15,336 bases of DNA from Chitinophagaceae bacterium UBA7600 (GCA_002478885.1 DLKC01000042.1:1-15336), one strand, 5' to 3'; shown: positions 7,777-14,519, counted from the stretch's first letter. Notes: generated from the sequence alone by a model not told the origin. Made by a program: numbers and translations.

Positions 7777-9159
7777 ATGAAAAAATTATTACTTCTTGCT
7801 TTGGTTATTCCTTTCGCAGCAACTGCACAAACTGATGAAAAAGCTGATTCCGCTTTTATAAAATCCATCTCTGATAATATTTTTATCAGCAGGTCTTCTT
7901 ATTACAACCTCTACGATCTTACGAAGCATGTTGGCGGTCGTTTGGCTGGTTCGCCACAGATGGTAAAGGCTGAGCAATGGGGCTATAATGCCATGAAGGC
8001 TGCCGGCGCCGATAACGTGGTATTGCAGGAGTGTATGGTGCCGCATTGGGTTAGGGGAGGAAAAGACCTGGCATCTGTAAGTTATGCGTCCAACGGACAG
8101 ACTGTTACCGTTCCGGTGAATGTTTTTGCAATTGGTAATTCTGTAGGTACCGGCGCTAAAGGTGTTGAAGCCCAAGTAATGCGGGTGAATAATTTTGATG
8201 AGCTGGAGAAGAGAAAAAATGAGGTAAAAGGTAAGATTGTTTTTTACAATGTGCCTTTTGAAGATGAATTTATACAAACCTTCAGGGCTTATGGGAAGAA
8301 TGTTGTTTATCGTGGCATTGGTGCAAGCCGCGCCGCAAAATATGGGGCTGTTGCAGTAATGGTGCGTAGCATGACCAATGCAATGGACAACAACCCGCAC
8401 ACCGGTGCCCTGCGTTATCTGGATAGTTTGCCTAAAATTCCCGCAGTGGCAGTTGGGGTAAGGGATGTAGAGAAACTGGATACCTTGTTTGATAATGGGG
8501 TTAACCTGAAAGCGCAATTGTTTACGTGGGGGCAGTTTTTACCCGATACAACCGGACATAATGTGATCGGTGAACTTAAAGGCTCTACCTACCCTGACCA
8601 GATTATTACGGTTGGCGGTCATCTCGATAGCTGGGACGTAAATGAGGGCGCGCACGATGATGGAACCGGCTGTGTGCAGACAATTGAAATACTAAGGGCT
8701 TTTAAGGCATTGGGTTACCAGCCAAAGCATACCATAAGATTTGTGCTGTTTGCAAATGAAGAGAACGGCGGAAGGGGCGGAGAAAAATATGCAGAAGAAG
8801 CCAAGGCAAAAAATGAGCAACACATTTTTGCATTGGAGAGTGATGCCGGAGGTTTTACTCCCCGTGGTTTTGGATTTACCGTGAAGCCTGAAAGCTGGGC
8901 CAAATTAAATGCGTGGAAGCATTTATTTGAGCCGTATGGTGGCAGCACATTTACCGATGGCGGCGATGGTGCCGACATAGACCCTTTGAGGGCGCAATTT
9001 AAAACCCCTGTTGCAGGACTTAACCCCGACAACCAGCGTTATTTCGATGTGCATCATGCAGTAACCGATGTATTTGAGGCAGTTAGCATAAGGGAGATGA
9101 AGCTTGGTGCGATTAACATGGCCGCTTTATTGTATCTTGTAGACAAATACGGACTGTAA
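7777..9159 (+). CDS. Secreted M28-family zinc peptidase (carboxypeptidase Q-like)
   Basis: A predicted exported metallopeptidase of 460 residues. ATG 7777 gives a textbook signal peptide (MKKLLLLALVIPFAATAQ). An upstream in-frame ATG at 7708 would place 23 repeat-encoded residues in front of it and is rejected. The M28 two-zinc site is complete: GGHLDSWD with His282, AHDDGTG with bridging Asp294, ANEENGG with catalytic Glu328 and ligand Glu329, ESDAGG with Asp356, and the C-terminal YFDVHHAVTD His pair at 426-427. Between the signal peptide and the catalytic domain lies a region of about 200 residues that probably includes a PA-like insert, as in carboxypeptidase Q relatives. It likely trims peptides in the periplasm or outside the cell. 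The stop is one base before the next gene, so the two are cotranscribed. Confidence 0.93.
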   Translation: MKKLLLLALVIPFAATAQTDEKADSAFIKSISDNIFISRSSYYNLYDLTKHVGGRLAGSPQMVKAEQWGYNAMKAAGADNVVLQECMVPHWVRGGKDLASVSYASNGQTVTVPVNVFAIGNSVGTGAKGVEAQVMRVNNFDELEKRKNEVKGKIVFYNVPFEDEFIQTFRAYGKNVVYRGIGASRAAKYGAVAVMVRSMTNAMDNNPHTGALRYLDSLPKIPAVAVGVRDVEKLDTLFDNGVNLKAQLFTWGQFLPDTTGHNVIGELKGSTYPDQIITVGGHLDSWDVNEGAHDDGTGCVQTIEILRAFKALGYQPKHTIRFVLFANEENGGRGGEKYAEEAKAKNEQHIFALESDAGGFTPRGFGFTVKPESWAKLNAWKHLFEPYGGSTFTDGGDGADIDPLRAQFKTPVAGLNPDNQRYFDVHHAVTDVFEAVSIREMKLGAINMAALLYLVDKYGL

Positions 9160-9160
9160 T

Positions 9161-9562
9161 ATGAATTGGAAAAAAATTTCCCGGACTGTTCTGGTTGTTT
9201 TTATCATTTCCCTTGGATTGTTTATTTATTACCGGTTTTTCTGGGTTTTTGCCGACGGCACAAAGGCGGGTGTATTAAACACCATCCAGGAGAAAGGTTA
9301 TCTCTTCAAAACCTATGAGGGGGAACTAATCCAAAGCGGTTTTAAGACTAATGTACAGAGCAATGAATTCCTGTTCAGCGTAACGGACCCCAAAATATCG
9401 GAGGTATTACAACAAAACAGTGGGCGAGAGGTAAACCTTCATTACCGGAAATACCTGGGAGCTTTGCCCTGGCGCGGAATGCAGCAATATATTGTTGACA
9501 GTATTTATGAAATAAGAGGGGTGGAGAAGAAGTCGGGACTTTCACCGACGATTGAAAAATAG
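9161..9562 (+). CDS. Small membrane-anchored protein of unknown function
   Basis: A 133-residue protein with one N-terminal membrane helix (about residues 9-30, after the basic start MNWKKISR) and a soluble domain. The domain carries GTKAGVLNTIQEKGYLFKTYEGEL near 33-56, and later VNLHYRKYLGALPWRG. From memory this matches a small Bacteroidota family with the pattern G...G.l..fs.KG..FKTyEG.l, whose members are sometimes named '6-phosphogluconate dehydrogenase' in databases. Nothing in the sequence supports that enzyme name: there is no Rossmann fold or catalytic motif. It starts one base after the M28 peptidase stop, so it is translationally close to that gene and may act in the envelope with it. 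Its stop TAG abuts the stop of the opposing methyltransferase gene. Function unknown. Confidence 0.8.
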   Translation: MNWKKISRTVLVVFIISLGLFIYYRFFWVFADGTKAGVLNTIQEKGYLFKTYEGELIQSGFKTNVQSNEFLFSVTDPKISEVLQQNSGREVNLHYRKYLGALPWRGMQQYIVDSIYEIRGVEKKSGLSPTIEK

Positions 9563-10321
9563 CTATCGGGCATATAACAAAAATATGGCAGGCCTCTTAT
9601 GTAAATCAGGGGCCTGTTGCTTTTTCCAGTCGGCAACCCTCTTTGTTTTGATGTATTCTTCAGGCGATGTTATGTCGACAGCAATGCACAATTTTGTTTC
9701 GTTAGCACAAGCGTTCAAAATATCGGCAAGCAGTTGGTTATTGCGATAGGGCGTTTCAATAAAAACCTGGGTGCAATTTCTTTTGGAAGAATCTGTTTCC
9801 ATTTCTTTTATACTTCTTTTTCTTGCTGCATTATCTATTGGCAGGTAGCCAAGGAACTGGAAACACTGGCCATTCATGCCGCTGGCCATTAAGGCCATCA
9901 GAATTGAACTGGGGCCAACCAACGGAATAACCGTGGCACCTATTTGCTGGGCTGCCTCGATGAGTATTTGACCCGGGTCGGCAATGCCGGGGCAACCAGC
10001 CTCGCTGATGATACCTACATTTTTACCTTCCTGCAGTTTTTGGATGAATATGGATTTTACCGCATCTTCCGCTTTATGGATCGCATGCCATTCGTAGTTG
10101 TCGATAATGATATCTTCGCCCGGAAGGCTATGACGCCAAATTTTTTTGAAAAATCTTCTTGCTGTTTTCTCCTGCTCTGCAAAAAATACCTGGCAGTCTT
10201 TTATAGCATCGGTAATATATGGCGGGATCGCCTGCAGTGCTTTATCGCTGTCGTGTAAGACTGTAGGCAGCAGGTAAACCTTGCCTGAGGTTGCGATGTG
10301 TTTATGAAGGCCGTTGTTCAT
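9563..10321 (-). CDS. SAM-dependent methyltransferase, RsmI/tetrapyrrole methylase fold
   Basis: A 252-residue cytoplasmic protein of the SAM-dependent tetrapyrrole methylase superfamily. Its best relative is RsmI, which 2'-O-methylates 16S rRNA C1402. Shared features are KVYLLPT at 14-20, AEQEKTARRFFKK at 48-60, the strongly conserved GIISEAGCPGIADPG near 103-117, and PLVGPSSILMALMASGM near 133-149, then IETPYRN near 188-194. The N-terminal segment lacks the PIGN that follows LYLVPT in classical RsmI (VLHDSDKA is found instead), which fits a Bacteroidota paralogue usually annotated only as 'SAM-dependent methyltransferase'. I therefore give no symbol. It lies downstream of the EI24 gene on the same strand with a 78-bp gap containing a repeat. 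Its 3' end contains the terminator of the opposing operon. Confidence 0.88.
   Translation of the reverse strand: MNNGLHKHIATSGKVYLLPTVLHDSDKALQAIPPYITDAIKDCQVFFAEQEKTARRFFKKIWRHSLPGEDIIIDNYEWHAIHKAEDAVKSIFIQKLQEGKNVGIISEAGCPGIADPGQILIEAAQQIGATVIPLVGPSSILMALMASGMNGQCFQFLGYLPIDNAARKRSIKEMETDSSKRNCTQVFIETPYRNNQLLADILNACANETKLCIAVDITSPEEYIKTKRVADWKKQQAPDLHKRPAIFLLYAR
9589..9625 (+). terminator. Intrinsic terminator of the M28 peptidase operon
   Basis: CAGGCCTCT at 9589-9597 pairs with AGGGGCCTG at 9608-9616 (9 bp including one G-U), followed by TTGCTTTTT. It lies 27 bp beyond the stop of the small membrane protein gene, inside the 3' coding end of the convergent methyltransferase gene. Confidence 0.7.
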
Positions 10322-10346
10322 AATGATGAAGATTGATAAAGGCGAT

Positions 10347-10369
10347 GAAGAGTGCGACGCAACAGGAGC
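10347..10369 (+). repeat. Interspersed 23-bp repeat, copy E
   Basis: GAAGAGTGCGACGCAAC followed by AGGAGC. AGTGCGACGCAAC is identical to copy C. TTGTACTTTAGCCCGGTTCA at 10377-10396 corresponds to the block that follows copy D. The copy sits between the two minus-strand genes, 25 bp from the methyltransferase start. Confidence 0.7.
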
Positions 10370-10399
10370 CCGATGGTTGTACTTTAGCCCGGTTCATTG

Positions 10400-11191
10400 T
10401 TATAAGTCTGTGCCAGTTGCGGCAACGGCCGGCTCATTTGCTTTTATTTCATGCAGGCTTAACGTAGCGGCGATGACCGCGTAAGCTGGCGCAAGCACCC
10501 AGCCGAGCACTGGCAACAGGTGTATGAGATAAAAAATTAACCCGTTGCCGATTGCCAGCCCCCGGTGGTTACCGATATAATAAATACTTTCCTGTGCATT
10601 CATATTTCTACGTTCGCAGCTGTAATCGAGCATACTGAAACCATAGTAGTAACATTCGACCAGAAGGGCAATAACCGGTGTTGCCACACCAGCTATTGGA
10701 ATGAGAGACAGCAGCAGTATGGCAACCATATAAACTGTTTGCCAGAGAGCGTTCCGCACCGCGATGCTGATGCCCCTGAGCATATCTTTGAGCAGTTGCT
10801 TAAAATTAAAGGGGTATTCCCTGCCGTGCAGAATGGCGTCGGTTTTTTCGCTGAGGTAGGCAAATACTGGAGAGCCAATAATAAGCCATACATATTTAAA
10901 AAGCGAGAAATAGAGCATTAACTGGATCAGTAATAAAACCAATGCGGCCAGGGTAAAAAAGAAACCAAGGAGTCCGCTGTGTGTTTTGTCGAGCCAGGTT
11001 TTCAATCCTGTTTTTAATGTAAGCCACTCATTAAAATTGTTGGCTGTGTGCAGGAAGAAATACATGGAAATGATAAAGAGAATGGTATAAATGATGCCGG
11101 GAATAATAATCCACTTCCACAGTTTGTGCTGCCTGATAAACAAATGCGCTTTATAATAGCTTTGAACCGATATAATGATCTCTTTGAGCAA
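10400..11191 (-). CDS. EI24 domain-containing integral membrane protein
   Basis: A 263-residue polytopic inner-membrane protein of the EI24 family, which includes CysZ-like proteins. Hydrophobic segments lie at about residues 27-47, 74-97, 100-112, 148-187 (two helices around LIPIAGVATPVIALL) and 212-246. Family-like features are the N-terminal SYYKAHLFIRQHKLWKW, the central SPVFAYLSEKTDAILHG, and YYYGFSMLDYSCERRNM near 181-197, followed by HRGLAIGNGL. CysZ transports sulfate, but Bacteroidota EI24 proteins have no established substrate, and no sulfur-assimilation gene is nearby. The start is taken as TTG at 11191, since a stop lies immediately upstream in frame and the next Met (residue 43) would remove the first helix. 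It is probably the first gene of a unit with the methyltransferase and is divergent from the DNA glycosylase gene. Confidence 0.87.
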   Translation of the reverse strand: MLKEIIISVQSYYKAHLFIRQHKLWKWIIIPGIIYTILFIISMYFFLHTANNFNEWLTLKTGLKTWLDKTHSGLLGFFFTLAALVLLLIQLMLYFSLFKYVWLIIGSPVFAYLSEKTDAILHGREYPFNFKQLLKDMLRGISIAVRNALWQTVYMVAILLLSLIPIAGVATPVIALLVECYYYGFSMLDYSCERRNMNAQESIYYIGNHRGLAIGNGLIFYLIHLLPVLGWVLAPAYAVIAATLSLHEIKANEPAVAATGTDL

Positions 11192-11221
11192 TTAAATTAT
11201 TTTGCGATAAATATAAATGAA

Positions 11222-11878
11222 TTGAAACTTAATGAGCCGAACAAAATAGACAAAGCGTTTTTATTAACCGGAGCAAAAAGACTGGGTGTTTCGTTTTACG
11301 AACGTGCCAGTGTACCGGATATTGCAAGGGATCTCCTGGGCAAAATACTGGTGACCAATTTTGATGAAAGGCTTACGGCTGCGCGTATTGTTGAAACAGA
11401 AGCCTACAATGGTATAGTTGACAAGGCTTCACATGCCTATAATAACCGGCGCACCAGGCGGACTGAAGTTATGTATGGTGAGGCGGGCACAGCGTATGTT
11501 TATTTGTGTTACGGCATACACCAATTGTTTAATGTGGTAACCAATGCCAGGGATATTCCGCATGCTGTTTTGATAAGAGGAGCAGAACCTGTGGCAGGTT
11601 TTGACATAATGCTTGAACGCACGGGTAAGACAAAGGTTGATGAAACACTTACAAGAGGGCCGGGTAATGTGTCGAAAGCTTTAGGTATTGTGACCCGGCA
11701 TACGGGGATGAGCCTGCTTGGAAATGAGTTATTTATTGCGGAGGACGGATACCAGTACAAGAAAGCCAGCTATGCGAGTTCCGGAAGAATCGGGGTGGCT
11801 TACGCCGCAGAAGATGCGTTGCTTCCTTACCGGTTTTTTATAAAGGGCAATCCCTATGTAAGCGGCAAACCAGGATAA
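11222..11878 (+). CDS. 3-methyladenine DNA glycosylase (AAG/MPG family)
   Basis: A base-excision repair enzyme that removes alkylated purines such as 3-methyladenine and hypoxanthine from DNA. Starting at TTG 11222 the product has 218 residues. The active-site residues of human AAG all have equivalents: catalytic Glu60 and Tyr62 in IVETEAYNG, His71 in KASHAY, Tyr94 and the intercalating Tyr97 in YVYLCYG, and Asn104 in LFNVVT. Spacing is the same as in human AAG (E125, Y127, H136, Y159, Y162, N169). LTRGPGNVSKALGI follows later. The start is uncertain. ATG 11144 or 11048 in the same frame would run back into the divergent EI24 gene, and no ATG lies between 11191 and the conserved domain (which begins near LGVSFYERA). 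TTG 11222 avoids the overlap and has an A-rich leader. Confidence 0.88.
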   Translation: MKLNEPNKIDKAFLLTGAKRLGVSFYERASVPDIARDLLGKILVTNFDERLTAARIVETEAYNGIVDKASHAYNNRRTRRTEVMYGEAGTAYVYLCYGIHQLFNVVTNARDIPHAVLIRGAEPVAGFDIMLERTGKTKVDETLTRGPGNVSKALGIVTRHTGMSLLGNELFIAEDGYQYKKASYASSGRIGVAYAAEDALLPYRFFIKGNPYVSGKPG

Positions 11879-12199
11879 GTATGTACCCTGCGCAACTACC
11901 CCATGCCACTATTGCCACTGGTTATTCTTAAAGTACCGGCGGGTTAACGGGCGGGTAACTACCAACTCCCTACCAACCATCTACCAAGTATGTACCAAGT
12001 ATCTACCAAGTAAGGGCGGAGTGTGGGAGGTGCATTGTGCTGAAAAACGCTGCAGGTTGAAGAGGTGTGTTTTCTTTGACTAGGGCGGGCAATAGCAGGC
12101 AAAGGCCATTATGTATTGCATGAGTGCGTAATTTTGTACGTTTACGACGCTCCGGCGGGGCAGATTTCCGTTCTTTTTTGAAAATTATTTTAAAAATTC
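11879..12199. other. Intergenic region before the S10 operon
   Basis: No gene is evident. It contains the 11-bp tandem repeat array listed separately and a TAATTTTG box at 12129-12136 that fits TAnnTTTG but has no TTG at the right distance. A short GC-rich hairpin (GCTCC-GGC-GGGGC, about 12150-12162) is followed loosely by a T-run near 12172 and could be a weak terminator for the glycosylase gene. Confidence 0.4.
11957..12011. repeat. Five 11-bp direct tandem repeats
   Basis: Five consecutive 11-bp units: AACTACCAACT, CCCTACCAACC, ATCTACCAAGT, ATGTACCAAGT, ATCTACCAAGT. All share TACCAA at the same position, and there are no spacers. Units 3 and 5 are identical. Similar but more diverged TACCC-containing pieces at 11881-11904 may be older units. 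Confidence 0.85.
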
Positions 12200-12230
12200 T
12201 TGTCAGTAATGCTTCAGCCCCCTACCTTTG
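12200..12230 (+). promoter_or_regulatory. Bacteroidota-type promoter of the S10 operon
   Basis: TTG at 12200-12202 and TACCTTTG at 12223-12230 are separated by 20 bp, a close match to the Bacteroidota -33/-7 consensus (TTG, about 19-20 bp, TAnnTTTG). Transcription would start near 12236. This leaves a leader of about 24 nt that can fold as CCCAAT (12235-12240) with ATTGGG (12247-12252) just before the rpsJ start. Confidence 0.7.
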
Positions 12231-12259
12231 CGCTCCCAATCTGAAAATTGGGTTACGCT

Positions 12260-12565
12260 ATGTCTCAGAGAATCAGAATAAAATTACAATCGTACGATCA
12301 CAGCCTGGTAGACAAATCTGCCGAGAAAATCGTGAAGACAGTTCGCAGCACTGGTGCGGTAGTTACGGGGCCAATTCCTTTGCCCACGCGCAAAAGAATT
12401 TTTACTGTACTGCGTTCGCCACACGTAAATAAAAAGAGTAGGGAACAGTTCCAGCTTTGCACGCACAAGCGCTTACTGGACATTTACACTTCTTCATCCA
12501 GAACGGTTGATGCTTTAAGTAAGCTCGATCTGCCATCTGGTGTTGAAGTAGAAATCAAGGCGTAA
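12260..12565 (+). CDS. rpsJ: 30S ribosomal protein S10
   Basis: S10 is a 30S head protein that in many bacteria also acts in transcription antitermination with NusB. The 101-residue product has the usual length and reads [20 protein letters not shown] at the start. [28 protein letters not shown] follows, then [11 protein letters not shown] 12260 is the family start; a TTG four codons earlier is ignored. It is the first gene of the S10 cluster here, with its own promoter and a very short leader with no Shine-Dalgarno sequence, as is usual for Bacteroidota ribosomal genes. It is not preceded by fusA. Confidence 0.98.
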   Translation: MSQRIRIKLQSYDHSLVDKSAEKIVKTVRSTGAVVTGPIPLPTRKRIFTVLRSPHVNKKSREQFQLCTHKRLLDIYTSSSRTVDALSKLDLPSGVEVEIKA

Positions 12566-12854
12566 AACGGGCCTGGTTGAACAGGCTATAAGTTCTTATA
12601 AAATACATCATCTCTCAATCCGGGTGGAACCCAGGCAAAAAGAGCTCTGAATTAAAGTCATAAATCTTCTTCGAAACTCCTGTGAGTTTAGGGAAGGCTA
12701 CATATAAACAAGCCCTTCGAGGTTTGTTTACTACCGGTACTTCTGAAGTCCTTATAAAGAGGAAAGCAAAAGAAAAGGTCGGTGGCAAACAGGGATTGAA
12801 TTCCGCAAGCCGGCGGAATGTCCTTACAACCTGCGGGGCACAAACCGCGACACG
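12566..12854 (+). promoter_or_regulatory. Long structured rpsJ-rplC spacer, candidate regulatory RNA
   Basis: This 289-bp non-coding stretch lies within a co-directional ribosomal operon, where neighbouring gaps are 17-113 bp. It contains a series of hairpins: GCCTG/CAGGC (12571-12586), TATAAG/CTTATA (12587-12600), AAACTC/GAGTTT (12674-12689), a 10-bp stem TAAACAAGCC/GGTTTGTTTA with one G-U and a CTTCGA loop (12705-12730), and a perfect 7-bp ATTCCGC/GCGGAAT (12800-12819) ending 35 bp before rplC. No T-run follows any of them and I see no internal promoter of the Bacteroidota type. A post-transcriptional control site, such as ribosomal protein autoregulation, is a reasonable inference. Confidence 0.45.
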
Positions 12855-13472
12855 ATGAAAGGAATTATTGGAAAAAAAATTGGGATGACCAGCATATTCA
12901 CTCCCGATGGCAAGCAAACAGCTTGTACCATTATTGAAGCTGGTCCATGTGTTGTAACCCAGGTTAAAACCAAAGACGCTGATGGTTACAGTGCGTTACA
13001 GTTAGGCTTCGGCGATAAGAAAGAAAAACACTCCACAAAAGCTGAGATCAATCACTTCTCTAAATCTCAGTCAGCTCCAAAAAGCTTCGTAAAAGAATTC
13101 CGCGATTATTTTGAGGATAAAAATTTAGGTGAAACAATCACCGTTGACATTTTTGCTGAAGGCGAAAAAGTTGATGTTGTTGGCACTACCAAAGGAAAGG
13201 GGTTCCAGGGTGTTGTAAAACGTCATGGTTTCCACGGTGTTGGTGAGCAGTCACATGGTCAGCACGACCGCCAGAGAGCCCCGGGTTCAATTGGTGGTTC
13301 TTCTTATCCTTCCAGGGTATTCAAAGGTATGAGAATGGCTGGCCGTATGGGCAATGACAGGGTTAAACTGAAAGGCCTGAAAGTGGTAAAAATATTCTCT
13401 GACAAAAATTACATACTGGTTAGCGGTTCTGTACCAGGTCATAACGGTTCCATTGTCTTAATCCAGAAGTAA
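12855..13472 (+). CDS. rplC: 50S ribosomal protein L3
   Basis: L3 helps start 50S assembly and reaches towards the peptidyl transferase centre. The 205 residues begin [15 protein letters not shown], the family signature, and include [17 protein letters not shown] near 109-125 and the loop [27 protein letters not shown] near 146-172. The glutamine methylated by PrmB in E. coli (GSIGQN) is Gly here, so that modification site is absent, as in many other bacteria. No Shine-Dalgarno sequence precedes ATG 12855. rplD follows after 17 bp. Confidence 0.98.
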   Translation: MKGIIGKKIGMTSIFTPDGKQTACTIIEAGPCVVTQVKTKDADGYSALQLGFGDKKEKHSTKAEINHFSKSQSAPKSFVKEFRDYFEDKNLGETITVDIFAEGEKVDVVGTTKGKGFQGVVKRHGFHGVGEQSHGQHDRQRAPGSIGGSSYPSRVFKGMRMAGRMGNDRVKLKGLKVVKIFSDKNYILVSGSVPGHNGSIVLIQK

Positions 13473-13489
13473 ACTTTAACTGAAGTAAC

Positions 13490-14128
13490 ATGCAAGCACA
13501 AGTTTTAAATACAAAAGGTGAGCGTACCGGTAGAACAGTTGAGTTGCCGGATGATATTTTTGGCATTGAACCAAATGATCATGTTATCTACCTCGCTGTA
13601 AAGCAATACCAGGCCGCACAACGCCAGGGCACACACAAAGTAAAGACACGCGCTGAAGTAAAGGGTGCAAGCCACAAACTTCACCGTCAGAAAGGTACCG
13701 GTGGTTCACGTAAAGGTAATATCCGTAACCCTTTGTATAAAGGTGGTGGTACTATTTTCGGACCTAAGCCTCACAGTTACGATTTCAAATTGAACAGGAA
13801 AGTAAAGGAGCTTGCAAAGCTTAGCGCCCTTTCACATAAAGCAAAAGAAAACGCGATTTTTGTTCTTGAAGATGTTCAGCTCAGCGCACCAAAGACCAAA
13901 GAGGTAATGACCGCAATGAAAGCGCTGAATGTTGCTGACAAGAAAACGTTGCTTGTTCTTCCTGAGTACAACGACAATCTTTATCTCAGTACCCGTAACG
14001 TTCCGAATATTGCCAGCACTTTGCTTACAGATATCAATACCTACGATATAATCAATGCAGATGTTCTTGTTATAACTGAGAATGCTGTAAAGATATTGAG
14101 CGAAGAAGTTGTTGAAGCAGAAGCATAA
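13490..14128 (+). CDS. rplD: 50S ribosomal protein L4
   Basis: L4 (also called L4/L1e) lines the peptide exit tunnel and in E. coli represses its own operon. The 212 residues include the conserved extended loop HRQKGTGGSRKGNIRNPLYKGGGTIFGPKPHSY near 64-96, where tunnel and macrolide-site residues lie, then the globular domain with SALSHKAKENAIFVLEDVQL. ATG 13490 is 17 bp after rplC, consistent with cotranscription. If L4 autoregulation exists here, the rpsJ-rplC spacer is a candidate site, but this is inference. Confidence 0.98.
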   Translation: MQAQVLNTKGERTGRTVELPDDIFGIEPNDHVIYLAVKQYQAAQRQGTHKVKTRAEVKGASHKLHRQKGTGGSRKGNIRNPLYKGGGTIFGPKPHSYDFKLNRKVKELAKLSALSHKAKENAIFVLEDVQLSAPKTKEVMTAMKALNVADKKTLLVLPEYNDNLYLSTRNVPNIASTLLTDINTYDIINADVLVITENAVKILSEEVVEAEA

Positions 14129-14136
14129 GTCGTAAA

Positions 14137-14159
14137 ACTTACCAAAGAAAGTGGTAAGT
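14137..14159 (+). promoter_or_regulatory. Hairpin between rplD and rplW
   Basis: A perfect 7-bp stem (ACTTACC 14137-14143, GGTAAGT 14153-14159) with a 9-nt A-rich loop begins nine bases after the rplD stop. No T-run follows, so it is not a terminator. It could be an mRNA processing or stability element in the 91-bp rplD-rplW gap. Confidence 0.4.
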
Positions 14160-14219
14160 ATGGGTAAAAGTTAAATCTTAATACTAATAAGCTTCATAAA
14201 GGAGCCGGAGGATATAAAA

Positions 14220-14519
14220 ATGAAACTGACAGAAGTTCTGGTAAAACCAATAATCACTGAGAAAGCAAATAGTCAGCAGGATAAACTGCGCAGGTATGCT
14301 TTTAAAGTGAATTATAAGGCAAACAAACTGGAAGTAAAAAAAGCAGTTGAGGAATTTTATGGTGTTTCTGTAATAGATGTTAACACTGTAGTTGTTCCCG
14401 GAAAAAACAAAACGAAATTCACAAAGGCCGGGTTTGTAAAAGGCGTTAAGCCTTCTTATAAAAAGGCATATGTGACTGTTGCAGAAGGTGAAGCAATTGA
14501 CCTGTACGCAAACATCTAA
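14220..14519 (+). CDS. rplW: 50S ribosomal protein L23
   Basis: L23 sits at the exit of the peptide tunnel and docks trigger factor and SRP. The 99 residues have the usual length, with VKPIITEKAN at 8-17, YAFKVNYKANKLEVKKAVEEFYGVSV near 26-51 and a lysine-rich KNKTKFTKAGFVKGVKPSYKKAYVTV loop. ATG 14220 is preceded by GGAGCCGGAGG (14201-14211), a stronger Shine-Dalgarno-like site than elsewhere in this operon. Confidence 0.97.
   Translation: MKLTEVLVKPIITEKANSQQDKLRRYAFKVNYKANKLEVKKAVEEFYGVSVIDVNTVVVPGKNKTKFTKAGFVKGVKPSYKKAYVTVAEGEAIDLYANI

Noticed and set aside
7789..8517. A 242-codon minus-strand open frame inside the peptidase gene
   Set aside because: It is antisense to the M28 peptidase, whose signal peptide and metal ligands are complete; composition effect only.
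11957..12011. CRISPR array
   Set aside because: The units are 11 bp with no spacers, and no cas gene is present.
12615..12917. A minus-strand open frame across the rpsJ-rplC spacer
   Set aside because: It runs antisense into the rplC start, has no recognisable features, and the spacer is better explained by its hairpins.
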